Source of the DNA: Monocercomonoides exilis
Lineage: Eukaryota > Preaxostyla > Oxymonadida > Polymastigidae
Length of the DNA: 64,000 nt
Reading direction: 5' to 3'
Assembly (NCBI GenBank): GCA_001643675.2
Contig: LSRY02000011.1
Coordinates: 1,178,001-1,242,000, forward strand
The notes beneath the pieces are model-generated. The model was not told where the DNA came from, did not search any database, and worked only from the letters and a program-made list of their open reading frames with translations. The stretch's first letter is position 1; every line of letters begins with the position of its first letter. Made by a program: the position numbers and the translations under genes. Shown here piece by piece: positions 33,601 to 46,590 of the stretch.

Positions 33601-34077
33601 AAGTACAAAAGATTCTTCATACAAGTGAAAATTAATATATGGATTCAAATTGACATTTGTAATAATTCCTCCATGACAAAAGATAAAATCACTTGTCAAA
33701 ATTCCGTCTTCAACAATCTTTTTAAAGCATTCTGGTACTGTCTTAACATTTGGCGTGTGATGAAAAACAATTTGTGGTGATTCCCAACTACTCCATTGAG
33801 ATTCCCTTCGAAAATGAAATATTATTGCCATAAATGAAAATAAAATAAAACATGTAACAACAAAAGCACACCGTATGTAATCTTGTATTGCTTTATATTT
33901 ATGGCAAGCAACCACAAAAATTTTTGATACAGGCTGCGCAGTTAAGAATTCAAGTGTATAATGAAGGATCGGAACATTGCAGATAGGAATAAGTATTTCA
34001 GGGAAATCAAATGACACAGGATTAAAATTATTTGTAAAAGAATCGCATATTAGCAACGCTTGAAGTTGATGTGCCAT
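30603..34077 (-). CDS. EIF2B5: Translation initiation factor eIF2B epsilon subunit
   Basis: Catalytic subunit of the eIF2 guanine-nucleotide exchange factor. The four inferred exons (34077-33872, 33805-33623, 33561-32413, 32292-30603) give 1,075 aa, with phases agreeing. The N-terminal nucleotidyltransferase-like domain (LQALLICDSFTNNF, FPEILIPICNVPILHYTLEF) is followed by a left-handed beta-helix of hexapeptides (TATIGQ, SGCSIGDNVHLTRCVVWNNV). Next comes an acidic Ser-rich linker and an alpha-helical W2-type C-terminal region. Ser-rich and charged insertions explain the excess over the usual roughly 700 aa. The first intron (33871-33806) is 66 bp and has no stop in frame, so a naive ORF reads through it; the peptide it would add is hydrophobic and absent from the family. 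A 321-bp gap separates its 3' end from eL42. Confidence 0.9.
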
Positions 34078-34351
34078 GAAAGAACAATAATAATTTGATC
34101 ACATGAACCATAGGAAATTTATTTTCTATCCATAAAATGAGTGAGTTATGGCGAGTGTATTCAACGATTTTTGTTGGATTTCCCTTTCCGTGTTTATTAA
34201 GAAATAAAAAAATCGCATTTTCTATGCAAAACACTCGTTTTTAATCATTAAAAATCCAAATTAAAAAAAAACACTCCAGAAATGAATTGATGAAATGAAT
34301 AATTGTGAAGTGTCTTAATGATTTTGAAAGTCTTAAATATTACAATAATGT

Positions 34352-36784
<2,433 letters not shown>

Positions 36785-37374
36785 TTCACGATAGGCTGCA
36801 ATTCCAATTTACAATTTTTAAAAGATCATAGACCCCTTTATAATATTAAAAGTTGAAAGGGAAAAACAACTTGAAAAGTTTATTTGTGTTTATTATTGCT
36901 TTATTTTTCATTGATTTTATAATGAATTTTTTGAAAAAAGCCTAATTATTGCAAAGTCGTTAAAATCATATATTTAAAGAATATTCATTTGTGATTATTG
37001 TTATTCACATTTTTGAGATAATTTCAAACGACAACAAATACATTCTGATTGAACAAAATATGTCTGATCATTTTGTTTTTGTCAGTTTGAATTGTGAAAA
37101 TTCTTCGGGCTGAATTTAATTATTGGATGAATATAACTTTTGATTCATTTCAGATATTAACTGTTCTTGTTAATTGTTGATTTTTTTTTGAAAAATATAA
37201 ATTTAGAAAATCAAAGATTTGATGTATATTTTGTTTATTATGTCATGTTTTTTTAAAATGCGTTATTAAATCCGAATGAGAAAAACTCTTCAATTTATCA
37301 ATTGTTTAAAAACAAAAATCTATTGCTGAAGTCCATAATAAACTGGCATTATATTAATGTTCAAAAATACCCAC
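36785..37374. other. AT-rich spacer, no gene seen
   Basis: About 590 bp upstream of the channel gene and downstream of the broken transposase. Composition is AT-rich. I found no reading frame of interest, RNA gene or clear repeat. Confidence 0.7.
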
Positions 37375-38570
37375 TCACATCCTTTTGTTTGTCTTGTTTG
37401 TCTTGCGCATGACAGTGGCAATGACTTGTTGTCCAATTACACAATTTCGATCACTTTTAGGAAGCTTTCTTCGAAGATCTGAGCTGTTGAAGGAATCTTG
37501 TGAAAAACATTCACAAGTCCGCTTTTTTTGATAGCAGAAAAAATGTTTATCAATGAAGAAACTTGCAATATTACATTCGTTCCAAGCTAAAAAGGTTGTT
37601 CCACGCTGTCGTGTGTTGAATCAGACCTAACGTGTTGAATCTGGAATTTCCATAGTGAGAAAATTGACAAATCCAAGGACTGCAGCAAATGTGTTGTATT
37701 TGGAGGCAAAATCAATAGCAAAACATTTTCATTAACAAGTCGAGTCAACACATTATCTTACAGGTGGATTCTGCAACCATCAAGCATTAACACTGCCTGT
37801 GCATGCTTATCTGGGAAAAACATTCTTTTGATGTTGAAATGAGGAATGAAAACTTTCTTGATCCAGTTTTCAAACAACTCTGTAGTAAAATAAGACGAAT
37901 TACAGATTTCTACACAACTCTGAATTCCTGCTTGATAGCCTAGAGAATGAAGGGATCTTATGTTGAATGGTTTTTGCACCAGAAAACAAGGAGGAACAAA
38001 AGTTCCATTAAGCGAAATGCAATGGAGCAATGATATTCTTTTTTCTCCTCTGTCCAAAGGCGTGTGATCAATTTCACGATTTTCATTTGTTCCCACTATT
38101 AGGTTCATCTTTTTTGCATCTTCATGGGCATGATAACCAGATTCATCAGCACAGAAGATCATAGATGAATATTTTCCACACACATAGTGAGTCAAATAAT
38201 TTTTCCGGGGAATAATGCTTTGTTCAGATATTTTCTTCCGTTTTTCGTCTCTCACATTTGAAAAAACAACCATCAATTCCTCGCTATGCCTTTTTGTGAA
38301 TGAAGAACGAAAATTATGAGAATGTGTTTTATTTCAAACTTTTGTAACAACAGCTCTAAGTGTTTTCGCTGTGATTTGCTTTCTTTTATCTCTCAAAATT
38401 TTCAGTATTTCCATGACTCGTTTTTCTTGCTTTCGAGTCATCAACATGTTCTATTTCTCGATAACTTTTTTCCTTATATATCCGGTTCGAATCTGGCAGA
38501 CAAGGCTCGGTGTGCAGTTGAGTGCCTTTGCAATTCTCACATTTGAAGGAATTTTCACTTTTCACATTTT
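37375..38570 (-). pseudogene. Second DDE_1-type transposase, broken
   Basis: Minus-strand coding remnants occur in order. A helix-turn-helix (NVRIAKALNCTPSLVCQI) lies near 38480-38550. It is followed by MTRKQEKRVMEILKILRDKR, the first catalytic Asp in IFCADESGYHA, ISLLHCISLNGTFVPPCFLV, and the second Asp in LMLDGCRIHL. An in-frame TAA comes next, then LLLILPPNTTHLLQSLDLS, and a C-terminal part ends at a TGA at 37375. At least one additional frame change lies near 37610 and others lie upstream of 38276. It is the same general family as the transposase at 25.5-26.7 kb but clearly divergent. I could not find terminal inverted repeats. Confidence 0.68.
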
Positions 38571-39054
38571 GCAGGTGTCGAAGATGGAATGAATTAATGA
38601 AACTTTTGTTTTAGAAGTATTTCGAGATAAGAACGATGAAATGAAGTGAATGTCTAATTATGGAATAAATCCAGTTAAAATTGTTTAAAATGAAGATGAA
38701 CTAAAAGTTGAAAAAATGAAAGGCATTTTTAATAAAAAGATTGACAAATTTGTTACACTTGAACAACAATAATAATTAAAGAATTATTGTTACCAACGTT
38801 TAACAATTTACATGAATGGTGAGTGACTGTTCATTTCTTTTTTCAACGCATTTATTCTGTGAAATATGAATTGAATAATTGGTGTAATTTTATTAATATT
38901 AATAACCACAGAGTAACAAAAAATGTTATTTTTTTGGATTTTCAAAATTTTCGCAACTTCCACAAAGAGAAAAATTGGAAAAGAAATAATTAAAAGGATC
39001 TGAAAAAAAAATCATAGAAAAAAGAGAAAAAAGAGAAGTAATTTTTTTAACTTC
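38571..39054. other. AT-rich spacer, no gene seen
   Basis: About 480 bp between the transposase relic and a cluster of short inverted-repeat elements. No coding or RNA features were recognised. Confidence 0.65.
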
Positions 39055-39302
39055 ATTTGGGTAATTCTTTTTGAATAGTCACAAATGTTAAATTTTTAAA
39101 TAAATCTTAAATTTCATATTTTGCTAAATATTTTGTTAACAAATATCAAACTCCACATAAATGGAATCGATTACTTAAGAATGCTATTTCAAACATTCTT
39201 GAGGAGATTTGTGAGCTGAAACAGAAATATGAGCAAAATACGAAATTTTTGACATATTTGAAAACTAAACATTTGCGACTTTTCAAAAAGAATTGCCCAT
39301 TT
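39055..39302. mobile_element. MITE-like element, variant copy (248 bp)
   Basis: Inverted ends of about 35 bp begin ATTTGGGTAATTCTTTTTGA at the left and match the reverse complement at the right (39266-39302) with a few mismatches. The outer sequence resembles the ATATGGGTGATTATTTTTGA family, but the arms continue differently (AGTCACAAATGTT). It has no ORF. Confidence 0.68.
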
Positions 39303-39694
39303 CTTAAAATTAAAATTTCAGTTATTATAGTATGATTCTTTCATAATCGTTAAAATTATTAGTTCTTTGATTAACAAAATTCTGAGCTAAATCCTTCACA
39401 AAATGTTCCAGAAAAATCCTCGTGATTGTGTAAATTTATTCTTTTATTTTCTTTGAACCTCGAATAAGATTTATATGTGTGATTAGATTTGAAATCAGTG
39501 TTTTTTTCCAATGTTTTCATTTTTGAAAAGGTTGTTTGTCAGGGGAATATTTTTTTTATCCAAAAGAAAAATTCGTCACAATTGTTTTCAAGTTTAATTT
39601 TTCTAATGAGTTCGCAATAAATTTGTTAAGAAATGAAAATAACTAATTTCAGTGTTCGTTTATATATTTACATGCTGAATAAACGAACAGAAGA

Positions 39695-39958
39695 ATATGG
39701 GTGATTATTTTTGAAATCATATTTCTTCCATCAAATTTTTCGGTTTAAGAATTCACTTCAAGTGCTGATAAATGAGCACAAAAAAGAAATAATTCCATAC
39801 AAAAATAACTTTTTCATGAATATTATCTGAAGCATTGTCATTTTAAACAATTGCATTGCATCTAACTCTTTAATGAATAATTCCTCTCATAAGAAATTGA
39901 ACATTTGAAAAATCGACACTCCGAAAAAAGTTATGATTTCAAAAATAATCACCCATAT
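39695..39958. mobile_element. MITE-like element, copy C (264 bp)
   Basis: The termini are ATATGGGTGATTATTTTTGA and its reverse complement, essentially identical to copies A and B. Inner sequence includes 'tttttcggtttaagaattc', shared in diverged form with copy A near 24736. It has no coding capacity. Confidence 0.78.
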
Positions 39959-40129
39959 AGCAGAGAAAAATTGGATTACAAAAAATAAATAAATAAATAA
40001 ACAAATAAATAAGTAAATATTAAAAAAAAATGAATGAAGCAGAAACTTCATCTTGCGATTAAAAAGATTTCCTTTTTTCTCTTAATAAAAGCTTCTTTTT
40101 AACTTTCAGAAAAGTGAAAATAAAAATAT

Positions 40130-40395
40130 ATTTGGGTAATAATTTTTGAAATCATATTTTTTCAATCAAAAATTTCGATTCATTAAATGCTCTTGTGAAT
40201 AAACAAATGAACATTGAAAAGAGAAAAGAATTATTTATTTTATTTCCTCTATGTTTCAGCTCAAAAATTTTTGTTTCTGAAACACTTGTGATGAATTTTT
40301 TGCATTTGAATGCAAAATCTCTTCTCAATTTTATATGACTTTAGAAAGATTTACACCCCGAAATAAGTTATGATTTGAAAAAAAAACACCCATTT
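40130..40395. mobile_element. MITE-like element, copy D, more diverged (266 bp)
   Basis: The left end ATTTGGGTAATAATTTTTGA and the right end (TTATGATTTGAAAAAAAAAC then ACCCATTT) are degraded versions of the family termini. The interior keeps fragments resembling copies A-C. It lies about 170 bp upstream of the Nep1 start codon and could overlap its promoter region. Confidence 0.65.
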
Positions 40396-40559
40396 AGAAA
40401 AATTAAAAGTGAGAACTTTTCTCAAAGATAACAAAAAATTGCATGAAAAAAATAACATGCAATGAAAAAAGCAGAAAGGAATTTCTTATTATTAATTATT
40501 TGAATTATATATAAATAAACACATTTTTTTTGAGATCTTCACAATCCATATTAAAATTT

Positions 40560-41402
40560 ATGGCAGACGATTCTGAAGAAATAGATGCTGTTCCAGATAG
40601 CGAAAAGATCATTGTAATTTTAGACAAGGCATGCTTAGAGGTTGGAAAAACGAAAGGTTTTTCGAGACTTTTTAATTGTAAAAAATGTATATATTCTTAA
40701 AACGAAATTATATTATAGATGGAGTCTATAAATTGTTAGATTGCGATCAAACTGCTCTTCTTCGGAAAAATCACTTAAACCCTTCTGAGTATCGTCCAGA
40801 TATAACGCATATGGTGTGCTTCTCTACTATTAAGCTGTTAATTTAAACACTCAATTTTCTCAAATTTGTTTTAAGTGTCTTCTAACCCTTCTTGATTCTC
40901 CTCTAAATAAAACAGGTCATTTAAAAGTATATGTGAGAACATCAAAGAACGTTCTTATTGAATTTAATCCAAAAATTCGACTTCCGAGAACATTCAAGCG
41001 TTTTTCAGGTCTTATTGGTATGATCAGTCTTACAGATATTTAAATTTCAATTTATGTTTTTTTAAAATAGTTGAATTATTGCATAAGCATAAAATTAGGG
41101 CTGTTGAAACAAAAGAAGTTCTTCTCAAAGTTATTCGCAATCCAGTTGAACAATATTTACCACCAGGCTGCCGTATCATTGGATTATCTGCTACTGCTTC
41201 TAAAAAAACAGAAATAAATGAATATATTTCAACAATCCCAAAAGATACGCCAGTTGCTTTTATTGTTGGTGCATTTGCTCATGGACAAATCGATTTAAGT
41301 CAATGTACAGAAGAATTGTGCATTTCAGATCATCATTTGAGTGCTGCTGTTGTATGTGGAAAGATTTGCTGCGCAGCTGAACAAAAATTGGAGATATTTT
41401 GA
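40560..41402 (+). CDS. EMG1: Nep1/Emg1, 18S rRNA pseudouridine N1-methyltransferase
   Basis: A SPOUT-class methyltransferase of 40S ribosome biogenesis. Inferred exons are 40560-40656, 40719-40813, 40876-41017 and 41071-41402; phases agree and give 221 aa, normal for the family. Clear signature blocks are [56 protein letters not shown], the trefoil-knot segments [10 protein letters not shown] and, near the C-terminus, [20 protein letters not shown]. Donors are GTTTTT, GTGTGC and GTATGA. No unusual insertion is present. Confidence 0.93.
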
Positions 41403-41599
41403 GCAAAAAATAAAAAATTACAAAATTTCATTTCGCATTTCTCTCATGTCAAAGATTAATAAATTAAGAATAAAATTCTTTTAAATGAAAAATTTCTTTT
41501 TCCAATTTTTTTAAACAAAAAATGATCATTTCCATTAAGTGGAACAATTTCAATTTCTATTTTTTTTTATTTTGTTGTTTTCACTGTGTTTAACGTTCG

Positions 41600-44500
41600 A
41601 TGCAAGACAGCGTCATATTTGAGGTCTTGAGTCAAACATTTCGAGGCGATAAGGCTGCGCAAGAACAAGCTAGAAAAGTGATTCGATCTGTTTGCCTTGT
41701 TTTTTAAAAAGTAGTTATTTATGTTTAATTACAACTTATAACCAGTGGAGAAAAATGCCAAACTATTTTTCTCATATGCTTAAATTCACTATGGATGAAA
41801 GAGTTGTTATTGATATTCGTGTTGCTGCGGCAATTCAGTTTAAAATTAGTGTTAAAAAAATGTGGAAAGAATCTAAAGACAGAACTGATAAACAATTTAT
41901 TCGCGAAAATATCATTCCTTCTCTTTGTGCTGCACCGCCTTTAGTAGCAAAACAATTGGAACTTATTATTGGTACAATGATAGAATGTGATTTTCCTAAA
42001 AAATGGCCAAATATGATTGTGCAAGTAAAACAAGCTCTTGAAGCAAAAGACATAAACTTAAAAATAGCTATATGCCCAGTTATTCTTTCATTATGCAGTT
42101 TATATTCATCTGCAATGCCAAAAATTGCAAAACAATTCAATAAAGCTATTCCAGTATTTTATCATCCTCTATTTCTTTCGGCACAGGAGATTCTTTCGCA
42201 CATAAATTTTGCAGAAACGCAACAGGCGATTATGCTAAAGTATTTTTGCAAAATTACGAGGAATATTAATACATCAAATATCAGACCATACTTTTTAAAG
42301 CCAGAAATGATGAGAATAGTGGTGGAAAAAATGGTGCAAATATTCATGTTGCCCATTCCAGAAACGCTATATGTTTGAATGGATTCTTTGTGAAATTATT
42401 TTTCAGTTTTAATAAATAAATATTATTTTTTTAAATCATTTTGATTTTCATCAACTGCTTTTCACAGCCTGATAGGGATCAACGCCCGCACCAGCAATGG
42501 TGGAAGTGCAAAAAGCAGGCAATAGAGTTTTTATTTTTGTTGTACCAGAATTATAGTCTTCCAAACCCATCTCAACTCGAATACAAAGAATTTTCCATGT
42601 TTTGGATGAACAACATCGCGAACAATCTCATCAGCACGATTCTTGCCGAGCTCCACAAAGTGTATGCCGGCAGGAAGATCGCCGGCTCGTTGGCGCTTCC
42701 GTCTTCCTCGGACGCAGCATCCGCCTCTACCTCTGCATCTGCATTGGCTGAGGCAGCAGCACCTGAGTTTGTGCCAAGCACCAAGTCAGATGTGTACATG
42801 TCCCCAAAAGTGATGTTCTTTGCCATCCAGCTGCTGAGCTTCGGCCTGCTGCACAACGTCACCTACGTCGTGTCGCTCAAGCCCCATCTCCCGCTCCTGC
42901 TGAACGAGATCATCCTCCCCAACGCTGGGCTAACCAGCGAGGAAATAGAGCTCTTTGACGAAGAACCCATCGAGTTTATGAACCTTGTCAACTCCGCCTC
43001 GTCCAACGTCCACACGCCCCGCACAGCTGCGCTGGAGTTCTTCCGGCGACTCTGCGGGAACCGAAAACAGACAGCGCTTGCAGGGCTGCTCGACATGCTC
43101 CAGAAGTACACAGCGAAGGCCTACGAGATTATCACCCAAGCAATCGCAGCTGGCCGTGTACCTCCACAAACACCAACAGATGCCTCTCAGCACCCGACCG
43201 CTGCCTCACAGCCGATCTGGAATCCGCTCCAGATCTGCCTCCACCTCCTCTCTGAGGTCAGCACTGTTGTCTTTCTGCCGTCTGAGTCGGCGCTGACTGC
43301 TCCAAACCCAGCTGCCCCTCCACAGGCGCAGGCAGCAATGGCTGCACAGCAAATGATCAGCCCCTTCGACTCGATGATCATGCAGCTCATTTCATCCTTC
43401 GTGCTCCCGCTCCTGGCTTCCTCGTTCCCGTTCCCCATCCTCCGCAGAGAGGCTGCGCTCTTCGTCGCCTCGTACGCGCCAATGATCTCAGTTTCTCCAG
43501 CCGCAACGAGCATCCCTAATTCTCCGGGCGCGTCTTCCTCTCCGCTTATTGTCACACTCATCGGGGCTGCGGTGGCTCTTCTGGACGATCCCTGTGTGCC
43601 TGTGTGTGTGGCAGCGTGTGAGTGCATCACAAAGCTACTCTCTTACATCTACGCTGCTGCCCGCCCTCCGAAGCTGCATGCGGACATGGCACCTCTGCCT
43701 TCTCCATCGCCTTTGTCAATCCCATCTGTGGTGACAGCATCATCAGGCGAAGGAGCAACAGTCATATCTGCCCAGCTGCTCACGATGGTTGAGTCATTTC
43801 TGCCAACCTTGTTTGAGAAGTTGTTCAACAACCTGCAGCGCGCAGGGCAGGCGTCTGACAGAGTGATCGTCTCCATCAACAGAGCGGTGAAAGTGGCTGG
43901 GGAGCGCATGGAGCCATATGCCACGACAGTCTTTACGCGCATCACAGAGATGATGAAAGGGCTGCTGGCAGAGCGGTGGGTGATCATCGACCAAGGGCGC
44001 GCTATTATTGAGAAAAAGGAGGCGGAGAAGGAGGCAGCAAAGGCAGCAGGTGCGCAAGGGATTGCATTTGGACAAAAGCAGTCTGCGAGTGGAGCGAGTG
44101 GTGCAATCGACGAGGATGACGACGACGACATAGAAGGCAAGCGGGACTCCGACAAGAAGATTCTGAAGGCGATGTTTGGTGACTCAGACGACGAAGGCGT
44201 ACGGCAGCTGCACAACAGCGAGCTGACGACGCTGTGCGGGGCGCTGTACAACATCCTCCACTTCACACGTGCAATGCGAGTACGGTCGACCGACCAGACA
44301 GCGCCGCTGCTGTTCACGCAGTTCGAGCCAGTCATCTCAGAGTTTCTGGTCAAAGGGCTGGAGCACAGGGACGTGGAGTTCATAGACATGTATGTCGCAT
44401 GCTACCAGATTGTGTGCCTGGTGCTGCTCGACTTCACTCCGGACAAGTCGTCTGCAGCGGCGTCTGGGATGTCATCCACAGGAGGATCGGGAGGAGGAGG

Positions 44501-46384
44501 AGCAGGAGGAGCAGGCAGTTCTCCAATGGGCGCTGCGGGAAGCGGAGTAACAGCCACAATGGCAACTGCATTCACCAGACTCTGCCAGTGGATGGAGGTC
44601 AACGACGACATGATCTCGATGCTGATCCCGACGATCCAGGCATTTGCGCAGAACAACATCGAAGTGATATTCAACACACCAGACATTTCCAACCCGCTCT
44701 TCAATTCCATTCGGAACTCATTTGGGTTTGGCTCGTTGAATGACGATGCGTCTGATCAGAGCTCTCCGTTTGCGCCTGCGACGTCGGTTGTGCTTGGCGG
44801 CACTCCTCTTTCTGCACAGGGCACAGGGGCATCTGGTATGACAGGGGTAAGCGGGAGTGGCACGGGTGATAATGGCGATGGCAATGGTGATGATGATGAC
44901 GATGATGATGAAAATCATCTGGACAGCGCTATTCTGAGCAGCGTGCGGCTGCTGAAGTTCCTCCTCATTCGATGCGGAATCAAAAGGCTGAACCTTTCTG
45001 TGAGCGCAGAGACTGCCTCGTCTGCTGTTGCTTCCACAGGCGCATCTCTTTCCACCTCTCCGTTTTATGCCGGAATCATCCAGTCGCCTGCACTTGTCTC
45101 ATCTCTTCTGGCGATGCTGTGGAAGAGGTACGATGAGTGCACGATGCCTATCATCAAGTCCCGTGTGGCTCATTCGATCCTTCTTCTTTTCTTCGCAGCG
45201 CCGCTGCATGCTTTTGGGGCGATTCGGAAGCAGACGATGGACACACAAGCTGCAATCCATTCTGTTCAGATGCCGCAGATGGCGATAACTTCTGCGAATG
45301 ATTCAGACGCCGAGAGGAAAGCAAAGGTGCAGAAGAAGAAACTGCGGAAAGCGCAAAAGGCGGCTGTGGAGAAGCTGAAGCTGCCGTCCATCCCGACGAT
45401 TGCTGAGCTTGTGGACTGGATTGAGAACGAGAGGGATGAATACACGAACTCAATTATGGACATGCAGGTGTCGCTTTATTCGCTTCTTTCGCTTCTTTCT
45501 ATTCCGATTGAGTGGTATCCAGAGGAGTATGGCATAAGAGAACAGGCTGTGCATTCACTTTTGCCAAAACTGTACCAATCCGTAGCGACAATAAAGACAG
45601 AGCTTGAGAAAGAAATCGTTGAAGAACAAAAAGAGAAAGCAGAAAAAGCGAATTCGAAGAACAAGTTGGATGTTTTTGATGGAGGGATCACAAGTGGATC
45701 GAAGAGCTGGACAGAAGGAATGTTAAGGATGCTGAACGACGACCAGACAGCGTTTGAAGGGGATTATGAAGAGGATATTGACGATACGTCTGTGGCGAAG
45801 GTGCTGATGAGGCTGAACAAGAAAGTTGGAGGAGGAGGAGAAGGAGGAGAAGGAGGGGAAGGAGGGGCTGAAGATGAAGATGAAGATGATGATATGGATG
45901 CGTATCTGCTGAACGAGATGATACAAATAGACGAATCGCACCCGCCCCAAGTGCTTGACTCAGACTTTGAGAAGAAAGGCAAAGGAGAAGAGGGAGATGA
46001 AGATGATGACTCATCAGATGATGATGATGATGACGATGACGATGATATGGATGAATTGGACAATATACTTGCAGCTGAGCTGGATGATGAGGAGGCTGTG
46101 GATCACGATGCTATTATTATTGACCAGCTGAAATTTGAAGATGAAGATTTCTTGGACACATATCCCTTGAAAGGAATGAGCATCACGGCTGTGGCAAGCG
46201 AGTCTGTTAAATGTATGCTTAATAATTTTTTTTAAAAAATCAATTAAAGATATTTCATTTTATTTTTATTTCTGTATTTTTTTTAGATTTTTCACTCATG
46301 GATAAAGAAGGAACATTCAACAAAATCATAATTCAGTTGATGCCTTTTACGCAACAAGCAATAAAGTCACTAATTGGTGCATGA
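41600..46384 (+). CDS. IPO7: Importin-7/8-type nuclear import receptor (karyopherin beta)
   Basis: A HEAT-repeat carrier for ribosomal proteins and other cargo. Inferred exons are 41600-41689, 41746-42372, 42468-46212 and 46287-46384, with phases agreeing (1,519 aa). The N-terminal importin-beta domain is split by intron 1. Family hallmarks include RVAAAIQFKISVKKMW, CDFPKKWPNM and, after intron 2, QWWKCKKQAIEFLFLLYQNY (IPO7/IPO8/Sxm1). IPO7 is about 1,040 aa. The excess comes from Ala/Ser-rich and Asp/Glu-rich insertions, and a long acidic stretch near the C-terminus resembles the acidic region of IPO7/8. Exons 1-2 are AT-rich, and most of exon 3 beyond about 42620 is GC-rich. IPO7 versus IPO8 cannot be separated at this distance. 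Confidence 0.85.
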
Positions 46385-46590
46385 AAATAAAATAATCATA
46401 ATATAAAATTCACTTCGATCTCATCTCACTAAAAAAATAAATTAATAAATATAAAGTATTAACTAGGATATAATTCAAAGCTAATAACAAAAACCCACTT
46501 GTTATTATGCAGTATTTTTGGAAAATTTATTTTTTTTGGAAGCCATAATTATTGTAAAGTTGATTGATTTTTTTCAAAAATTTGTTTGTC

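Noticed and set aside
37620-37760. Alternative genetic code (TAA/TAG read as Gln, as in Streblomastix), suggested by an in-frame TAA in the second transposase and a TAG in the first
   Set aside because: Both transposases also carry frame changes, and LC8, eL42 and other conserved genes end precisely at TAA/TGA, so the stops are decay, not reassignment.
38316-38592. Two overlapping forward frames of about 75 codons
   Set aside because: They are antisense to the helix-turn-helix region of the second transposase relic.
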